A stretch of DNA of 64,000 nucleotides from Haemonchus contortus (taxonomy: Eukaryota; Nematoda; Chromadorea; Rhabditida; Trichostrongylidae). Below, piece after piece: positions 57,901 through 60,900 of this stretch. Numbering within the stretch: position 1 is the stretch's first letter; every line of letters begins with the position of its first letter. Location of the stretch: NCBI GenBank assembly GCA_000469685.2, contig LS997567.1, positions 4,977,374 through 5,041,373 of the forward strand, in the 5' to 3' direction. A model generated the notes under the pieces. That model had not been told where the DNA came from. It saw only the letters and a list, made by a program, of their open reading frames with translations, and ran no database searches. The translations under genes were made by a program, and so were the position numbers.

Positions 57901-60900
57901 TGGAAAGATTCAGTAGGACTTTCAATCCAAAAATCGTCGGCCAGCGAGTAACCCTTCTTTAAATGAATCCTGGACCTCAAAAAAGGGCTGACCAGGGCGA
58001 ACGCGAAGGGCGTCTCCGGTCAGGGATCAAAAAGTGTTCATGAATCATCGCGACCAAGTGTATAGGGCAATCATTCTGATACCAGAGTTTAACAAATACC
58101 ATGAAAGAGCCTCGGGTCCAGTAAAAACGCGAGGTTTGAACCAGCAGTAACAACTCAAAGGCACGAGGGATATACCGGTAAGCTCGGCTCATTCTGTTTA
58201 GTTTAACGCCGTAGATGGACCACCCAGCTTTTTATAGTCACCTGCAAAGCTTTTTCAAGTTCCTAACAGCTCTTTATCGAAAATGGTATGAATTAGCTCA
58301 AGCAACAACAAGTAGTGTGAGCTTAACTCCGCAACAACTCTACTGCTAAGCTTGCTTCGTTCCCTGCTCCAAAAACTACTGAACCCACACTGTCTGAGGA
58401 AAACATTGGGTGGTCCTCAGCGTGTCCTCTTTTCATGGTATTGTTATGCAAGTTTTATTTCTCAAAAACAATCTAGTCACCGTAGGAGACTGCAGGTGGC
58501 ACCAGACGGTTTCGATCACGTGCTCTTGGTGTCCCCAAGTCAAACATTCGCACGGGCACAGGTTGTTTTGAGCTCCATATTGCCCAAAATGTCAAAGGCC
58601 TAGGGGCGTAGTTAACAGGCTCAACTCCCGAACTCGTCTCGAAGTACCCCTTGATCAGGTGAAAGGAAAGCTCGGATAATGCCAGCCGATAATTCAAGGG
58701 GAAAGTGGGCACACGATTGATAGTAGAGGTTAGCTTGCCCGTGTTCTCCCAGCCCTCATATGACCCCACAGGCTCAAGCTCCTGTCGAGTCTAGAAGTCG
58801 AGTAGTGGGGCTCGTCAAGCTCTTCAGAAATTTGTACTGCTTCATCCGGTGTACCTACCCTTCTGAAGGCATGCCTGGGCAGATGGATAGCAGGTACATT
58901 CTGGAAAAGAACTACGGTATCCCAGCCCTTTCTCCTACATCAACTAGGCTTTTGGCGGGAATATCTCAGCGTCCAAAACACGAAGGCATCCCAATTCATG
59001 TAAAGAATTACATTACTTTATAAACCATACTAATAGGACGAATTTTGAAAATTTAGTAAAGGCAGTTCCTTCTGCAACTCTCTTTGCAGTTACCAGTTAA
59101 AACTTTATGTCGGATGACACATCTGAGGGTCTAAAAGATAGTCGTCTAGAATGAAAACAACTGTACAGTTGATATTTTTGAACAGCAAGCACTTGAATGA
59201 GTGAGTCATCTTGAAAGCAGCTAGCAATCAAGCCGTCACCACTCTCATCAAAACATACCAAACGGAAATAATTGATTAGAAAGTTGAAATTTCAAGAAAA
59301 GAAAACATTTAATGACTAATAAACTCGAAATAGAATTCAATGCTTGAAAACAAATTTCCTAAATAGTAAAGTAAAACAGAACTTCGAAGGGTTTTTGGAA
59401 AATTTCCAGATGAAAAAAGAATGTTACCAAGAAAAATTGCGGCTAAAAACTATTTAAACATACCTCTGACACCAAGTTCTTCTACTCGTACCTCAGCTCC
59501 ATCAGCAAATGCCAAATCGAGGTTCACCTTCAAACGGAAACGAATCATTGAAGAAAATGAATCGAAAACAGCTTGGAACACGTCCCGCCTCTTCTCATTG
59601 ACCGCCATGAGGCCACATGTGATACTACTTACAATTAGATTACTGTTGAAGTTCTTAAGCTGTAAAGATATTGCTGAAAGAGTGAAACCCGCTTGTGCAC
59701 TGCCACAGTACCACGCACTTTTTCTACGAATTTCTTCATTCCAATTTTTTTCCCTCCTCCGCCAGCTTCGACTGGGAGGAGGGGAGGAATCATTGGGACG
59801 AACGATTAGACTCCTATCCACTAGAGTCTTCTCCTTTTCCTTCCTTTTTACCCGGATCGTACAAGCACTCTGGTGGGGGGCTCGTTAGCATAGACCCTGT
59901 GCCACAAACCTGTTTGCACTGGACACAAAAAGCTTATAATGTCGGGTCCCATAACTCAATCCCCACCCCCTTGATATCGCCTTCATTCCCTCCAGGCCTA
60001 TACTCCAGATGTTTGGGATTCAGGCGCAGAGGTTGAACTAGGGTTGGTGAGATTACTTGTCAAATCCCTAAGTTTTGGGATTGCCCATGTTTTTTTCAAG
60101 CTGATTATTTTACAATTCATATGTTCTAATTAATTCCATTTTTTTAAATTTTGAACTGAACTCTGAAAAATGAAATTCTAACAGCAGTGACCATAGCTCA
60201 CTGCGTCCAAATAAGTCAAGAATTGTAGGGATTCCTGGAGACAGCGACGAAAATAACCGGAAATAAAGAGTAATCAAAGTGCAGTTGATCAAGCCACTTG
60301 CAGCCTCTGCCCCCCTGAACCCAATGGCTGCTTTCATAGTCCGCGTTGGCCCGCGAGCGCGCGAGCGAGCGACCGGGGCGGCGCCTGTCCCTTGTTTACA
60401 ACTGAATCTTTGTCGATAGAGGCTGACAAGTGGTCCCCCGGCCGGCTCGCTCGCTCACCCGCGGACTATGAAAGCAGCCATTGAGATCACATTCGCCTTT
60501 TCTTATAAAAATTATCTCAATGGCGTAGTGGGAGCCTTTACCATCAGATATGAGATTGAAAACTTTATAAAGTCTACAAAATATGAACTTGGCCCACTCG
60601 AAGCCCCAATGTCAATTTCGATGTTGAAATCACTTTTTAGCTTCTTTTAGAATCAGTTTTTTTAAATTTTAGAGCTTTTATCCTAAAAATAACACTCCAG
60701 TTGGGTTGCACCGCTTATTAGAGAACTTGTAACTCATTTTTGACTTAATATACAACGTCATTATAAAATTACCAAGCCATCATGGTAGTTTGATGAAGTG
60801 ATAATTACCTGTTGATTAGTGAAGCACTGAGTCGTCGGGAAATTTGGCTGCGGTCCAACAGCACAAAGAGCCGCTGCCAAGGCCATAATACCTGGAATTT

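Noticed and set aside
59421..59888. 155-codon plus-strand gene
   Set aside because: It overlaps filamin exon 3 in antisense, and its sequence shows no recognisable domain.
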